64,000 bases of DNA from an uncultured Paracoccaceae bacterium (GTDB lineage Bacteria > Pseudomonadota > Alphaproteobacteria > Rhodobacterales > Rhodobacteraceae): NCBI GenBank assembly GCA_947500135.1, contig CANMQX010000006.1, positions 248,001-312,000 of the forward strand. Reading direction: 5' to 3'. Shown piece after piece: positions 25,325 through 34,516 of the stretch. The position numbers and the translations under genes were made by a program. The notes beneath the pieces are model-generated. The model was not told where the DNA came from and did not search any database. It was given only the letters and a program-made list of their open reading frames with translations. Numbering within the stretch: the stretch's first letter is position 1; each line of letters starts with the position of its first letter.

Positions 25325-25917
25325 CCGTATTCCCGCAGCCGCGCGACGTAGCGCGCCATCGTGTCAATTTCGAGGTTGATCACATCACCCAGCTTCACCT
25401 GGCCCCAGGTGGTTTCGGATTTAGTGTGCGGGATGAAATTGATGCCGAAATCGCGCCCGTTCACCTCGTTCACGGTCAGTGATGTCCCGTTCAGTGCCAC
25501 GGACCCTTTGGGTGCGATGAAGCGCGCCAGATCGTCAGGTGCGCGGAACGTGACGCGGGTGCTGTCGCCTTCATCCTTGACGCCCACCACTTCGGCTGTC
25601 CCGTCCACATGGCCTGACACAATATGCCCGCCCAATTCGTCCCCAACCTTCAGCGCCCGTTCCAGATTGGCGATATGCCCAACCGCCCAGCCGCCCAGAT
25701 TGGTCGCCCCAACAGTTTCGGCAGAGATTTCAACATCGAACCAGTTTTCAGGATCCCGACCCAGCGCGATCACAGTCAGGCAGACCCCGTCACAGGCGAT
25801 CGAGGCCCCGATATCGATCCCATCCACATCATAATGCGTGCCGATCCGCGCCCGCAGATCACCGCGTTTTTCCAATTCCAGCACACGGCCCTGATCGGTG
25901 ATGATCCCTGTGAACAT
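25321..25917 (-). CDS. ribE: Riboflavin synthase alpha chain
   Basis: This 198-residue protein shows the two homologous beta-barrel halves: M-F-T-G-I-I-T-D-Q-G at the start, then S-I-A-C-D-G-V-C-L-T-V and later S-V-A-L-N-G-T-S-L-T-V-N-E-V. It dismutates two lumazine molecules to riboflavin. I start at M-F-T-G (25917), the invariant N-terminus of the family, rather than the frame opening at 25944. It belongs with ribD upstream but is separated from it by the opposing kps genes. Confidence 0.95.
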   Translation of the reverse strand: MFTGIITDQGRVLELEKRGDLRARIGTHYDVDGIDIGASIACDGVCLTVIALGRDPENWFDVEISAETVGATNLGGWAVGHIANLERALKVGDELGGHIVSGHVDGTAEVVGVKDEGDSTRVTFRAPDDLARFIAPKGSVALNGTSLTVNEVNGRDFGINFIPHTKSETTWGQVKLGDVINLEIDTMARYVARLREYG

Positions 25918-26017
25918 GGTCTGATCCCTTTTTGACTGCGCCACAGACCTAGCCCGTCATTTAGGGGCAAGCAAGCCGCAGCTTTCCCCCCTGTATCTAC
26001 CTGCAGGTTATGGCATA

Positions 26018-27334
26018 ATGAGTTCGAAACAAACTTCGGATATCCTGCCCCACGTGACCCAGACGAGCCCCAGACATTTTCTGTTCCTGCAAGGACCGCA
26101 TGGACCGTTCTTTGCCCGCTTGGCCCGTATGTTGCGCCGGGCCGGGGGCCAGGTCTGGCGTGTGGGGTTCAATGCGGGCGATCAGGTCTTCTGGTTTCGC
26201 GGTCCGCATTACATTCCGTTTCATGGCAAGCCTGACGATTGGCCCGATGTATTTGCCCGTTTGATCGCCGACCATCAGATCACCGATATCGTTCTTTATG
26301 GCGATGTCCGCCCGATCCATGCTGACGCGATCCGTGTCGCGCGCGCCAAGGGGCTACGTATCCATGTGTTTGAAGAGGGGTACTTGCGCCCGTATTGGGT
26401 GACTTACGAACGTGACGGGTCCAACGGTCATTCCCGCCTGATGGATATGTCCGTGCCGCAGATGGCCGATGCATTGGCCGCATCAGACCATGACATGCAC
26501 CCGCCACCCGCCGTTTGGGGTGACATGCGCCAACATGTGTTCTACGGCGCGCTCTATCATTGGTTTGTTCTGTTCCGAAACCAGCGCTACCCTAATTTCA
26601 CCCGCCACCGTGCTTTGCCCGTTGGGCGCGAGGCACTGCTTTATACAAAGCGGCTGCTGACCATGCCTGTCACCACCCTATCGCGCCGTATCGCGCAACG
26701 CCGTGTCCGGTTGGGCGGCTTTCCATATCACCTAGCATTGTTGCAACTGGAACATGATGCCAGCTTTCAGGCCCATTCCCCCTTTGAGAAAATGGAGGAA
26801 TTCCTGCGTCTGGTGATTGCCGGGTTCGCCAAGGGCGCCGCGCCACATCACCATCTGGTGTTCAAGGCGCATCCGCTGGAGATTGGCCGCCTGCCCCTGC
26901 GGCGCATCATCGCCAACCTCGCCCGCGAATACGGCATTGCGGATCGCGTGATCTATCTGCGCGGTGGCAAACTGGCCCCATTGCTGGACCAGGCCCGTTC
27001 AGCCGTCACCGTCAATTCAACCGCTGCCCAGCAGGCGCTGTGGCGGGGCATTCCCTTGCGCGTCTTTGGCACCGCAGTTTTTGCAAAGCCTGAATTTGTA
27101 TCCGATCAGCCGATTGCCGATTTCTTTGCCGATCCGCGCCGTCCCAATGCCAGTGCCTACCGCGACTATCGCCGGTTTCTTTTGGAAACCAGTCAGGTGC
27201 CGGGCGGGTTTTACTCCTCTCGCGGGCGCAGGCAATTGCTGCGCGAAGTGGTGGATATGATGCTGGCGGAGCCTGATCCTTATGACGCATTGCTGGCCCA
27301 GCCTGCCCGCCCGGCCTTGCAGATCGTGACCTGA
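26018..27334 (+). CDS. kpsS: KpsS-like capsule beta-Kdo transferase
   Basis: This 438-residue protein resembles KpsS, which adds the first beta-Kdo to the lipid anchor of group 2-type capsules. Supporting segments are F-L-F-L-Q-G-P-H-G-P-F-F (about 18-29), Y-G-D-V-R-P-I-H, F-E-E-G-Y-L-R-P-Y-W-V-T and the late F-K-A-H-P-L-E. KpsC follows after 4 bases. No transporter genes (kpsMTED) are visible nearby, so the rest of the capsule pathway must lie elsewhere. The pair interrupts the riboflavin genes on the opposite strand. Confidence 0.88.
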   Translation: MSSKQTSDILPHVTQTSPRHFLFLQGPHGPFFARLARMLRRAGGQVWRVGFNAGDQVFWFRGPHYIPFHGKPDDWPDVFARLIADHQITDIVLYGDVRPIHADAIRVARAKGLRIHVFEEGYLRPYWVTYERDGSNGHSRLMDMSVPQMADALAASDHDMHPPPAVWGDMRQHVFYGALYHWFVLFRNQRYPNFTRHRALPVGREALLYTKRLLTMPVTTLSRRIAQRRVRLGGFPYHLALLQLEHDASFQAHSPFEKMEEFLRLVIAGFAKGAAPHHHLVFKAHPLEIGRLPLRRIIANLAREYGIADRVIYLRGGKLAPLLDQARSAVTVNSTAAQQALWRGIPLRVFGTAVFAKPEFVSDQPIADFFADPRRPNASAYRDYRRFLLETSQVPGGFYSSRGRRQLLREVVDMMLAEPDPYDALLAQPARPALQIVT

Positions 27335-27338
27335 TCCG

Positions 27339-29333
27339 GTGACGGACACCCGCACGCAACTTTATGTCTATAATGGTGGTTTCCTGACCCAGCCGCGTAT
27401 CCGGCGTATTCTGGATCTGGCCGGTTACGATATCCGGCTCGGCGCCCCCGGCCCCGATGATGCGGTGGGCGTCTGGGGCCAAAGCCCGACCGCACCAAGG
27501 GGCGAAGCCGTCGCCGCCCGCCGTGAAGCGCCAGTAATCCGAGTCGAGGATGCATTTCTGCGCTCCGTAGGGCTCGGTCGCGACGGCGATGTCCCGATTG
27601 GCCTGCATATTGATCGGCGTGGGGTGCATTTTGACCCATCTGCGCCGTCTGATCTGGAGATCTTGCTGGCCGAAGACCCGTTGGACGATACCGCCCTGCT
27701 GGACCGGGCGCGGGCGGGGATTGCGGTGATGAAATCCGCACATCTATCAAAATATAATGCCTTTGACCCCGGCCTGCCCGTGCCGGACCCCGGCTATGTT
27801 CTGGTGATTGATCAGACCCGCAAGGATGCATCTATCAAGGCCAGCGGTGCCGACATCAACACATTTCGCGAGATGCTGTTTTACGCCCAGACCGAACACC
27901 CCAGTGCCCGTATCGTGATCAAGACCCATCCTGAAACAGTGGCGGGCCACCGGAAGGGGTATTTTGGACCGGCTGATGTGACCGACCGGATCAGCTTATG
28001 TGATCAACCTGTCTCCCCCTGGGCGGTGCTGGAGGGTGCGATTGCCGTCTATACCGTCAGCTCGCAGATGGGGTTCGAGGCGATCCTGGCCGATCATAAA
28101 CCGGTCGTGTTTGGGCAGCCCTTTTATGCCGGTTGGGGCCTTACCGATGACCGCAAACCAGTGCAACGCAGGCAGCGGGTGCTGACCCACGCGCAGCTTT
28201 TTGCCGCCGCGATGATCCTTTATCCGCACTGGTACGATCCTTACCATGATCGTCTTTGTTCGTTTGAAGAGGCCACAGCCAGCATGACCGCGCTATCCCG
28301 CGCTGCCCGCGATGATTATCGCGGCTGGGTGGCCGCCGACATGCGCCTGTGGAAACGCGCGCCCTTGCAGAAAGTGTTCGGCAAACCGCGCCGGGTTGTG
28401 TTTGCGGCGGGTGACGGCGCCTTCGCCAAGGCAAAGGCCACGGAGCGGCGTCTGATGGCGTGGGCCAGCACCGGTCGCGATGATGCTGTGCTGGTCGAGG
28501 ATGGTTTCCTGCGGTCGCGCGGATTGGGTGCCGACCTGATCCCGCCGTTGAGCCTGGTGCTGGATGATCTGGGGATCTACTATGATGCGACCCGGCCCAG
28601 CCAGTTAGAAGCGCTGATCAATGCAGCCCCCAACCTTGATGCGGGCGCCCGGCAAAGGGCCGAGGCGCTGATGACACGCATCACGGATGCGGGTCTGTCA
28701 AAATACAATCTTGCCGCGACGACAGAATCGGCTGAACTGCCGCGTGGCCGTCGCATTCTGGTCCCCGGTCAGGTGGAAGACGACGCCTCGATCCGTCTGG
28801 GCACGACAGATGTGGACAGCAATCAGGCGCTGTTGACCACCGTGCGCGAGGCCAATCCTGCGGCCATCGTCATTTACAAACCGCACCCGGATGTGGAGGC
28901 TGGGTTTCGGCCCGGTATCGTACCACATGCCGATCAGATTGCTGATGTGGTGTTGACCCGAACCAGCCCGATCGCAGCTATTATGGCCGTTGATGAAGTC
29001 TGGACCATGACATCGCTTTTGGGGTTCGAGGCTTTGCTGCGCGGCAAGCAGGTCACCTGTCTGGGCACACCGTTTTATGCAGGGTGGGGGCTGACAGATG
29101 ACCGCGCGATGCCCATGACGCGGAGAGCCAACAGGGTTGATCTAATCGGGCTGGTCCATGCCACATTGATCGCCTACCCACGCTATTTTGACCCAGTGAC
29201 CGGGATGGCCTGCCCACCGGAAGTGATTGTGGATCGGTTGGAAAATAACGATATTCCGACAGCCCCACGGTTCAACCGGGGGCTGGCCAAGCTTCAGGGG
29301 TTGTTTGCCAGCTACGCCCATCTGTGGCGGTGA
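27339..29333 (+). CDS. kpsC: KpsC-like dual-domain beta-Kdo transferase
   Basis: This 664-residue protein is an internal duplication: F-L-R-S-V-G-L-G in the first half and F-L-R-S-R-G-L-G in the second, and P-F-Y-A-G-W-G-L-T-D-D-R occurs in both. KpsC extends the poly-beta-Kdo linker after KpsS, using alternate linkages in its two glycosyltransferase modules. The GTG start at 27339 is 4 bases after the kpsS stop. The gene ends just before a two-hairpin element. Confidence 0.9.
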   Translation: MTDTRTQLYVYNGGFLTQPRIRRILDLAGYDIRLGAPGPDDAVGVWGQSPTAPRGEAVAARREAPVIRVEDAFLRSVGLGRDGDVPIGLHIDRRGVHFDPSAPSDLEILLAEDPLDDTALLDRARAGIAVMKSAHLSKYNAFDPGLPVPDPGYVLVIDQTRKDASIKASGADINTFREMLFYAQTEHPSARIVIKTHPETVAGHRKGYFGPADVTDRISLCDQPVSPWAVLEGAIAVYTVSSQMGFEAILADHKPVVFGQPFYAGWGLTDDRKPVQRRQRVLTHAQLFAAAMILYPHWYDPYHDRLCSFEEATASMTALSRAARDDYRGWVAADMRLWKRAPLQKVFGKPRRVVFAAGDGAFAKAKATERRLMAWASTGRDDAVLVEDGFLRSRGLGADLIPPLSLVLDDLGIYYDATRPSQLEALINAAPNLDAGARQRAEALMTRITDAGLSKYNLAATTESAELPRGRRILVPGQVEDDASIRLGTTDVDSNQALLTTVREANPAAIVIYKPHPDVEAGFRPGIVPHADQIADVVLTRTSPIAAIMAVDEVWTMTSLLGFEALLRGKQVTCLGTPFYAGWGLTDDRAMPMTRRANRVDLIGLVHATLIAYPRYFDPVTGMACPPEVIVDRLENNDIPTAPRFNRGLAKLQGLFASYAHLWR

Positions 29334-29338
29334 GGTGC

Positions 29339-29384
29339 CAAATTTTCTAGGAAAATTTGTGTTCAAAGTCTCTGAGAGACTTTG
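29339..29384. repeat. Two 21-bp hairpins at a convergent gene junction (array locus C)
   Basis: CAAATTTTC-TAG-GAAAATTTG (29339-29359) and CAAAGTCTC-TGA-GAGACTTTG (29364-29384) are two perfect 21-bp hairpins with a 4-base spacer. They lie between kpsC and ribD, and all of the second hairpin and most of the first fall inside the ribD reading frame. Confidence 0.85.
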
Positions 29385-30471
29385 GCGTCCTGATCCAGTG
29401 CTGCATGATATCACCACCCACCGACGTGACACGGTCAAGCTGGTAGCGCGGTGCGTTGGCCAGCCTGTCTACCCCCATCGCCGCCAATGATGGTGTACCT
29501 TCGGCACCGATGACCATGCCTGCAGTGAAGACGACTAATTCGTCCACCAGATCGGCGGATAACAAAGAAGCGGCCAGCATACCCCCACCTTCACAAAAGA
29601 TCCGCGTGATACCTTGATCAGCCAATGCGTTCATCGCGCTGAGCGGGTCCACCTGCCCAGCGGTGGTCGCACATGGCAGGCCGATCGCCCCTTTTTGTGC
29701 CCATGCTTTCACATCTGCGCCTGCGCCGTGACAAATCCAGACTGGCACTGTTTTGGCCGTTTCGGCCAGCTGGCCCCTGGCCGGAATTTTCGCGGCGCGT
29801 GACACCACAACACGCACCGGTTGCTGGGCCACACCGATCCCGCGCACAGTCAGTGATGGATCATCGGCACGCACCGTGCCCGCCCCAACCATCACCGCAT
29901 CATGACGCGCGCGCATCATATGCACGGCCCGCCGCGCCTGGCGTCCTGTGATCCATTGGCTTTCGCCTGAACCGGTCGCAAGGCGACCGTCCAACGTGCC
30001 CGCCAGTTTCAATGTCAGGAACGGACGCCGCTGTGTTGTGCGCAACAGAAAGCCTGCGTGATCCCGGCGCGCCTGATCCTCCAAAACGCCAGTTTCAACG
30101 GCGATGCCTGCGTCACGCAGCATTGCAATGCCACGTCCTGCGACCCGCCCGTCAGGATCACCCGTAGCGATCACAACGCGGGCGACTTGGGCATCAATCA
30201 AGGCCTGCGCACAGGGTGGCGTTTGGCCGTGATGGGCGCAAGGTTCGAGCGTGACATAGGCCACCGCCCCGTTTGCCGCCGCACCGGCCTGCGCCAGCGC
30301 CACCGTTTCAGCGTGCGGTCTGCCCCCGTCGGCGGTCCATCCGCGCCCGACGATCTGGCCATCTTTCACGATCACGCAGCCCACAGCCGGGTTGGGCCAG
30401 ACCCGCCCCATCCCGCGCCGCCCCAAACTAAGGGCAAGCGCCATGAAACGGGCGTCAGTTGCGCCAGTCAC
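29347..30471 (-). CDS. ribD: Bifunctional riboflavin deaminase/reductase RibD
   Basis: This 374-residue protein has an N-terminal deaminase domain with the zinc motifs H-A-E-T-V and [10 protein letters not shown] (about 50-85) and a C-terminal reductase domain ([13 protein letters not shown], later I-F-C-E-G-G). It performs the second and third pyrimidine steps of riboflavin synthesis. Its last dozen codons and stop lie inside the hairpin array, so the C-terminal tail is repeat-derived. The start overlaps the nrdR stop by 4 bases. Confidence 0.95.
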   Translation of the reverse strand: MTGATDARFMALALSLGRRGMGRVWPNPAVGCVIVKDGQIVGRGWTADGGRPHAETVALAQAGAAANGAVAYVTLEPCAHHGQTPPCAQALIDAQVARVVIATGDPDGRVAGRGIAMLRDAGIAVETGVLEDQARRDHAGFLLRTTQRRPFLTLKLAGTLDGRLATGSGESQWITGRQARRAVHMMRARHDAVMVGAGTVRADDPSLTVRGIGVAQQPVRVVVSRAAKIPARGQLAETAKTVPVWICHGAGADVKAWAQKGAIGLPCATTAGQVDPLSAMNALADQGITRIFCEGGGMLAASLLSADLVDELVVFTAGMVIGAEGTPSLAAMGVDRLANAPRYQLDRVTSVGGDIMQHWIRTPKSLRDFEHKFS

Positions 30472-30938
30472 TCTTCGTCTTTGGGGGCGTCTGGGCGTAG
30501 CTCACTGACAAACTTGTCAAAATCGTCTGCGGCCTGGAAATTCTTGTAAACACTGGCAAAACGCACGTAAGCTACTGTGTCAATGCGGGCGAGGCTTTCC
30601 ATCACAATCTCACCAATTGTCTGGCTGGGAATATCGGTTTCGCCCATACTTTCCAGCCGCCGCACGATCCCGCTGATCATCTGATCCATCCGTTCTGGCT
30701 CGACAGGGCGTTTTTGCAAGGCGATGCGGATTGATCGTTCCAGCTTGGGCCGGTCGAAATCCTCGCGGCGCCCATTGGTTTTGATCACCACCAGATCGCG
30801 CAATTGGACCCGTTCATAGGTGGTGAAGCGTCCACCGCATGCCGGGCAGAACCGTCTGCGCCGGATCGCCACGTGATCCTCGGCGGGTCGTGAATCTTTT
30901 ACCTGTGTGTCAACATTTCCGCAAAAGGGGCAACGCAT
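30468..30938 (-). CDS. nrdR: Transcriptional repressor NrdR
   Basis: This 156-residue protein has a zinc ribbon (C-P-F-C at 3-6 and C-P-A-C at about 31-34) followed by an ATP-cone domain ([16 protein letters not shown]). NrdR senses ATP/dATP and represses ribonucleotide reductase genes. It heads the nrdR-ribD pair on the minus strand, an order conserved in many bacteria. Confidence 0.96.
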   Translation of the reverse strand: MRCPFCGNVDTQVKDSRPAEDHVAIRRRRFCPACGGRFTTYERVQLRDLVVIKTNGRREDFDRPKLERSIRIALQKRPVEPERMDQMISGIVRRLESMGETDIPSQTIGEIVMESLARIDTVAYVRFASVYKNFQAADDFDKFVSELRPDAPKDEE

Positions 30939-30990
30939 ATCCGGTCCTTGTCGCTATCTTCGGGGTCTACGCCTTGTATCGACGCCCCTG

Positions 30991-30999
30991 TTATCCACA
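30991..30999 (+). promoter_or_regulatory. Candidate DnaA box upstream of nrdR
   Basis: TTATCCACA is an exact match to the strongest DnaA box consensus and lies about 55 bases upstream of the nrdR start. A single exact 9-mer is expected about once per 130 kb of double-stranded DNA by chance, so this is suggestive only. Confidence 0.35.
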
Positions 31000-31083
31000 G
31001 GCACTATAGGAAGACGGATAAGTTTTGGGTAGTGGTCAAATCGCGCCGCTAGATGAGGGATGACAAACCGTGGCAGCGGGGAC

Positions 31084-31602
31084 TCACTGTGGTGTTGCGC
31101 GCCAGACCTGTTCACGCGCATCCCATTGCTGGCCTGCCGCAATCTTTGCCTCATAGACCGGATCGCCGCCAAATGCGCCGTAGTTCACCGTGGCACGCTC
31201 ACAGACCAGTTCAGCGACCTGGACATCACCTTGGCGCACGGTGACGCCACCAAAATGCGGTGTGGGATGATCGGCTTCGGTCTCATTACCAAACATACGG
31301 TCAAAACCGGCAAACACGGTGTAGCGATATTCGCCATTGATGAACGTCACGTCTTCCCAAATAGACCTGCCCACCCCGGGCCAGGGAGTGTACGCCACAC
31401 TGACCAAAGGTTCAGACAATGTAAGGTCCGGGGGTCCAGCCTTGGGGCCATAGCTGTACACGGCCAAATCTGCGGTCAAACAAACGCTCAGCACCGTGTT
31501 GCGCCCTTCGATTTGGCAGGACATGAACGGCTCTTGTTCTGGGGTGCAGTCGGCGGCAGCTGTTCCAGCCGAAATCGCAAAACCCATGATCAGGTAACGC
31601 AT
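31084..31602 (-). CDS. Exported hypothetical protein
   Basis: This 172-residue protein has a short signal peptide (M-R-Y-L-I-M-G-F-A-I-S-A-G-T-A-A-A-D) and a mature region with four cysteines (C-T-P-E, S-C-Q-I, V-C-L-T, V-C-E-R), probably paired in the periplasm. No family was recognised. The ATG at 31602 has an AAGGGG ribosome site and starts 1 base after the sulfotransferase stop, so it is probably expressed with that gene. Confidence 0.7.
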   Translation of the reverse strand: MRYLIMGFAISAGTAAADCTPEQEPFMSCQIEGRNTVLSVCLTADLAVYSYGPKAGPPDLTLSEPLVSVAYTPWPGVGRSIWEDVTFINGEYRYTVFAGFDRMFGNETEADHPTPHFGGVTVRQGDVQVAELVCERATVNYGAFGGDPVYEAKIAAGQQWDAREQVWRATPQ

Positions 31603-31603
31603 A

Positions 31604-33169
31604 TCAATCCCCTTCTTCTTTCGCTGACAGACCGTCAGGGTAGAACCGGCCAAGATGTTTTTTCAGCGGTTCCAGATGCGGCTCATACCGCCGCCAGCGC
31701 TGCATGGATGTTATGTAAAGCGGTTCACGAACCTGCCGGGCAGACAGTGTCAGACTGCGATTGGCGTTGTTTTGAAAATCAAGGCAGGCCGGGTCCCAGT
31801 CAAGCCCCAGAAAATCGATCACGGCGCGCGCCTGCGCCTCGGTATCGGTCACCAAATCCTCATAGCCCACAGTCAACATCGGATTGGGCAGCGCCGTCGC
31901 CCAATGATCCATCAACCGACGATACTGCACGTAAGAATGGCCCAGCGTATCAAGGCTTTGGGTATAGCGGTGCCAGGCGGACAGGTTCTGCATGTAGCAG
32001 GACACGCATGTATCCATCGGGTCGCGCATCACATGCAGGATGCGTGCCTTGGGAAACATCGCTGCAAAAAAACCAAGCAATTCGAAATTGTGCAAGGATT
32101 TGTCGATGGTCAGCCGTTCATCGCCCTGCCGCGTTTCATCCAGATAGCGCCGGGCAAAGCGTTGGGCCGCCTCTGGCGGGATTTGCTTGATCGCGCGGGT
32201 GATGTCGCCGCCGTGATGGGTGCGCACGCCAACCTCTTGCACGATGACATTCAGGCTAGGGCTTTCGCCCGCGCTGGCAATTTGCGGATGCGCCGTCAGG
32301 ATCTGCTCCAGTAAAGTTGACCCGCTGCGCGGCATCCCGACGATCAGGACCGGGCTGTCATGATCCGTACCCTTGCTAAAATAGTCCGCGCGCGAGATGG
32401 CTTTGCATTGCGTATCAACAAAACCTGCATAGCGTTTGGCGTCATATTGCAAGGGTTGCGCCGCCTTAGCCTGATCAAAATAATCAAGGGCCGCGTGATA
32501 TTCCCCAAAATCATTATGCGCCTTGCCCAGCAGTTTCAGCAGATGGGCCAAGGGCGCGCCGCCGATATCGGCATAGGCAGGTAACAGCGTGTCGCGCATA
32601 TGGGTCAGGATCGGGTCATCGGACTTCAGTTTCGCGGCGTCAATGAACAAGCCGATGGCGTTCATGTCATCCTTTTCGTCTGCCCACAACGCGCGGGCGA
32701 TGCTGACCGCACCATCGGTATCGCCCAAACCCAGCAGCGCCCGGCCCTTTTGCAGGCGCGCCTGCCGGTGGTCTGGTTGCAATTCAAGCGCGTGATTGAT
32801 GTGATCCAAGGCAGGCGCGAAATCACCGGCTTGCAGATACGCATAAGCGGCAATGAACAATGTGTCAGGGTCATCCGGGGCCAATGCGGCGGCTTTTGCC
32901 GCGTGGTGTTTCGCCAAGGGGAAGCGGCTGCAATTGCTGTAGGTTTCAGCGGCAAGCGCATGGGTCTGTGCGGCATCTGGTCGGAACTTCAGCAAGGCAA
33001 CAACCAAGGGCATAGCGCGGCGGGTGCGCCTACTATAGCGGTTGTGGAAATGAATTGCGGCCTGCAAGGTTTTGACCCGCACGGGCGTTTTACCCAGGAG
33101 CTTGCCGAAAAGCGCATCCGCCTCGGCGATGCGTCCTGCCTTTGCCAACGCCATTGCTTTGTCGAGCAT
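31604..33169 (-). CDS. TPR-sulfotransferase fusion protein
   Basis: The 521-residue protein has an N-terminal half of tetratricopeptide repeats and a C-terminal sulfotransferase domain. The PAPS 5-prime-phosphosulfate loop G-M-P-R-S-G-S-T-L-L-E-Q-I is at about 277-289 and the 3-prime-phosphate site R-D-P-M-D-T-C-V-S-C-Y about 100 residues later. Such fusions sulfate glycans or peptides in many alphaproteobacteria; the acceptor is unknown. Proximity to kps genes would allow a capsule acceptor, but they are on other transcripts. Confidence 0.88.
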   Translation of the reverse strand: MLDKAMALAKAGRIAEADALFGKLLGKTPVRVKTLQAAIHFHNRYSRRTRRAMPLVVALLKFRPDAAQTHALAAETYSNCSRFPLAKHHAAKAAALAPDDPDTLFIAAYAYLQAGDFAPALDHINHALELQPDHRQARLQKGRALLGLGDTDGAVSIARALWADEKDDMNAIGLFIDAAKLKSDDPILTHMRDTLLPAYADIGGAPLAHLLKLLGKAHNDFGEYHAALDYFDQAKAAQPLQYDAKRYAGFVDTQCKAISRADYFSKGTDHDSPVLIVGMPRSGSTLLEQILTAHPQIASAGESPSLNVIVQEVGVRTHHGGDITRAIKQIPPEAAQRFARRYLDETRQGDERLTIDKSLHNFELLGFFAAMFPKARILHVMRDPMDTCVSCYMQNLSAWHRYTQSLDTLGHSYVQYRRLMDHWATALPNPMLTVGYEDLVTDTEAQARAVIDFLGLDWDPACLDFQNNANRSLTLSARQVREPLYITSMQRWRRYEPHLEPLKKHLGRFYPDGLSAKEEGD

Positions 33170-33208
33170 GCGGCCCCCTTTTTGCGTTCTTCCCCGATGT
33201 AGGGACAG

Positions 33209-33613
33209 TCAGGTCAGATGCGCAATAACAGTACGGCGGTGCGGGCGATCACGATGCTCAAACAGATAGATGCCCTGCCATGTGCCCAAAGCCAATTTGC
33301 CGTCCGTCACAGGGATACTCAGATGGGTGGGCAGCAGGGCAGCCTTGATATGGGCGGGCATATCATCTGGGCCTTCGTAGGTATGTGTCAGATAAGCCAT
33401 GGAAGGGTCGGTGCTGGGCGGCACTAGCCGGGCAAAGAAGTTTTGCAGATCGGTCTGAACCTCTGGGTCAGCATTTTCCTGAATGACCAGGCTGGCCGAT
33501 GTGTGTTGGATGAACAGGGTCAGCAGGCCAGTGCCCTGCACCCAAGCGGCGACATCACGGCTAAATTCATAAAGGCCGGGGCCAGCGGTCGAAATCGCGA
33601 ATTGTGTCTGCAT
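33209..33613 (-). CDS. YjbQ/UPF0047 family protein
   Basis: This 134-residue protein matches the YjbQ family: L-F-I-Q-H-T-S-A-S-L-V-I-Q-E-N-A-D-P (about 34-51) and the end G-T-W-Q-G-I-Y-L-F-E-H-R-D. The conserved His and Glu likely bind a metal. Some members show weak thiamine-phosphate synthase activity, but the physiological role is unsettled. The protein is complete and stands alone. Confidence 0.92.
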   Translation of the reverse strand: MQTQFAISTAGPGLYEFSRDVAAWVQGTGLLTLFIQHTSASLVIQENADPEVQTDLQNFFARLVPPSTDPSMAYLTHTYEGPDDMPAHIKAALLPTHLSIPVTDGKLALGTWQGIYLFEHRDRPHRRTVIAHLT

Positions 33614-33632
33614 GGCCCATCATTGGGCGGAT

Positions 33633-33842
33633 TCAGCCGCTTGTGCAACCCTGCATGGTGGGCAGACCAAAGGCAGCGGCCATTTGCGGGCTGAGGCGGG
33701 GCAGACATGCATCAGCGATTTGCATGTCCTGCCCGCGCTCTTCTTTCACGGCATCATCGGGCTGTGTGCCATAGGCACTGGCCGTCTGCCCAAAAGACAA
33801 AGTCACACAAAATACTGTGACAAAACCGGATACTCGTAACAT
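33633..33842 (-). CDS. Tiny secreted protein with A-Y-G-T motif, copy 1
   Basis: This 69-residue protein has a signal peptide (hydrophobic V-S-G-F-V-T-V-F-C-V-T-L-S-F, cleavage after A-S-A) and a mature part of about 46 residues starting Y-G-T-Q-P-D. The end has two cysteines around a P-R-L-S-P-Q-M-A-A-A-F-G-L-P helix. An AAGGGTGA ribosome site precedes the ATG. The protein at 34008-34244 has the same plan, so the two are likely paralogues of an unrecognised small family. Confidence 0.65.
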   Translation of the reverse strand: MLRVSGFVTVFCVTLSFGQTASAYGTQPDDAVKEERGQDMQIADACLPRLSPQMAAAFGLPTMQGCTSG

Positions 33843-34007
33843 AACTTCACCCTTACCTGCTGATCTCGAAAAAGAAGATCAAAAAACCAACTTAACTGAA
33901 CAAAAGAATAGTCGATTTGTCCGAAAAGTGGGCCGAAAACTCATCACAGGGTTAATGAAGCATAAATGGCAGGGGCTCGTCCGTGTCAGAACGCACAGAG
34001 TGTGAAT

Positions 34008-34244
34008 TTATTCCCCGGTCGCGCAGGCAAGTTGTGCCAACCGCGCCTCTGACGCGGTTTTGGGAAGTGCCAGCGCCTTGGCCAGGGCGTCGCTGATCGT
34101 TGGGATGCAGACCTCATCAGCGGTGGGCATGCTGACGGCGGCGTCCATGATGGTGAAGGTAGGTTCGGTGCCATAGGCGTTGGCGGCAGGCGCCAGCGAG
34201 ATGGTTAATGATGCGGCGGCAAGGGCAATGGACAGGCGGGTCAT
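34008..34244 (-). CDS. Tiny secreted protein with A-Y-G-T motif, copy 2
   Basis: This 78-residue protein has a signal peptide (L-S-I-A-L-A-A-A-S-L-T-I-S-L-A, cleavage near A-N-A) and a mature part beginning Y-G-T-E-P-T. Two cysteines bracket I-P-T-I-S-D-A-L-A-K-A-L-A-L-P, matching copy 1 in layout. I start at the ATG at 34244 rather than the frame opening at 34358 because it yields the signal peptide and has an AGGAT site. Function is unknown. Confidence 0.65.
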   Translation of the reverse strand: MTRLSIALAAASLTISLAPAANAYGTEPTFTIMDAAVSMPTADEVCIPTISDALAKALALPKTASEARLAQLACATGE

Positions 34245-34516
34245 GGGGTCATCCTTTCGATCCTTTAGATGCGCCCGTGCGGAGACATTTTCAATGTGCT
34301 GAAACCGCATGTCACATGTTCGTAAACGCATATGATGGCGCGTGATGGGATGTTTCATGCTTTGCGTCGCCTTTGACGTGTTTGAAATACACGCCAGATC
34401 AAGGGTGCCTTCGCGTTATTAACTATGACGGGTAATCGTCACCATGGTGCCGTTTTTTGGTAGTTATCCATGAATACCGCAGTCGCATAATCGCAAAAAA
34501 TTATGGAGAATGCGAC

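Noticed and set aside
33817-34005. 62-codon plus-strand frame between the two tiny secreted proteins
   Set aside because: It overlaps the start of copy 1, lacks a ribosome site and has no distinguishing composition; the gap more likely holds the copy 1 promoter.
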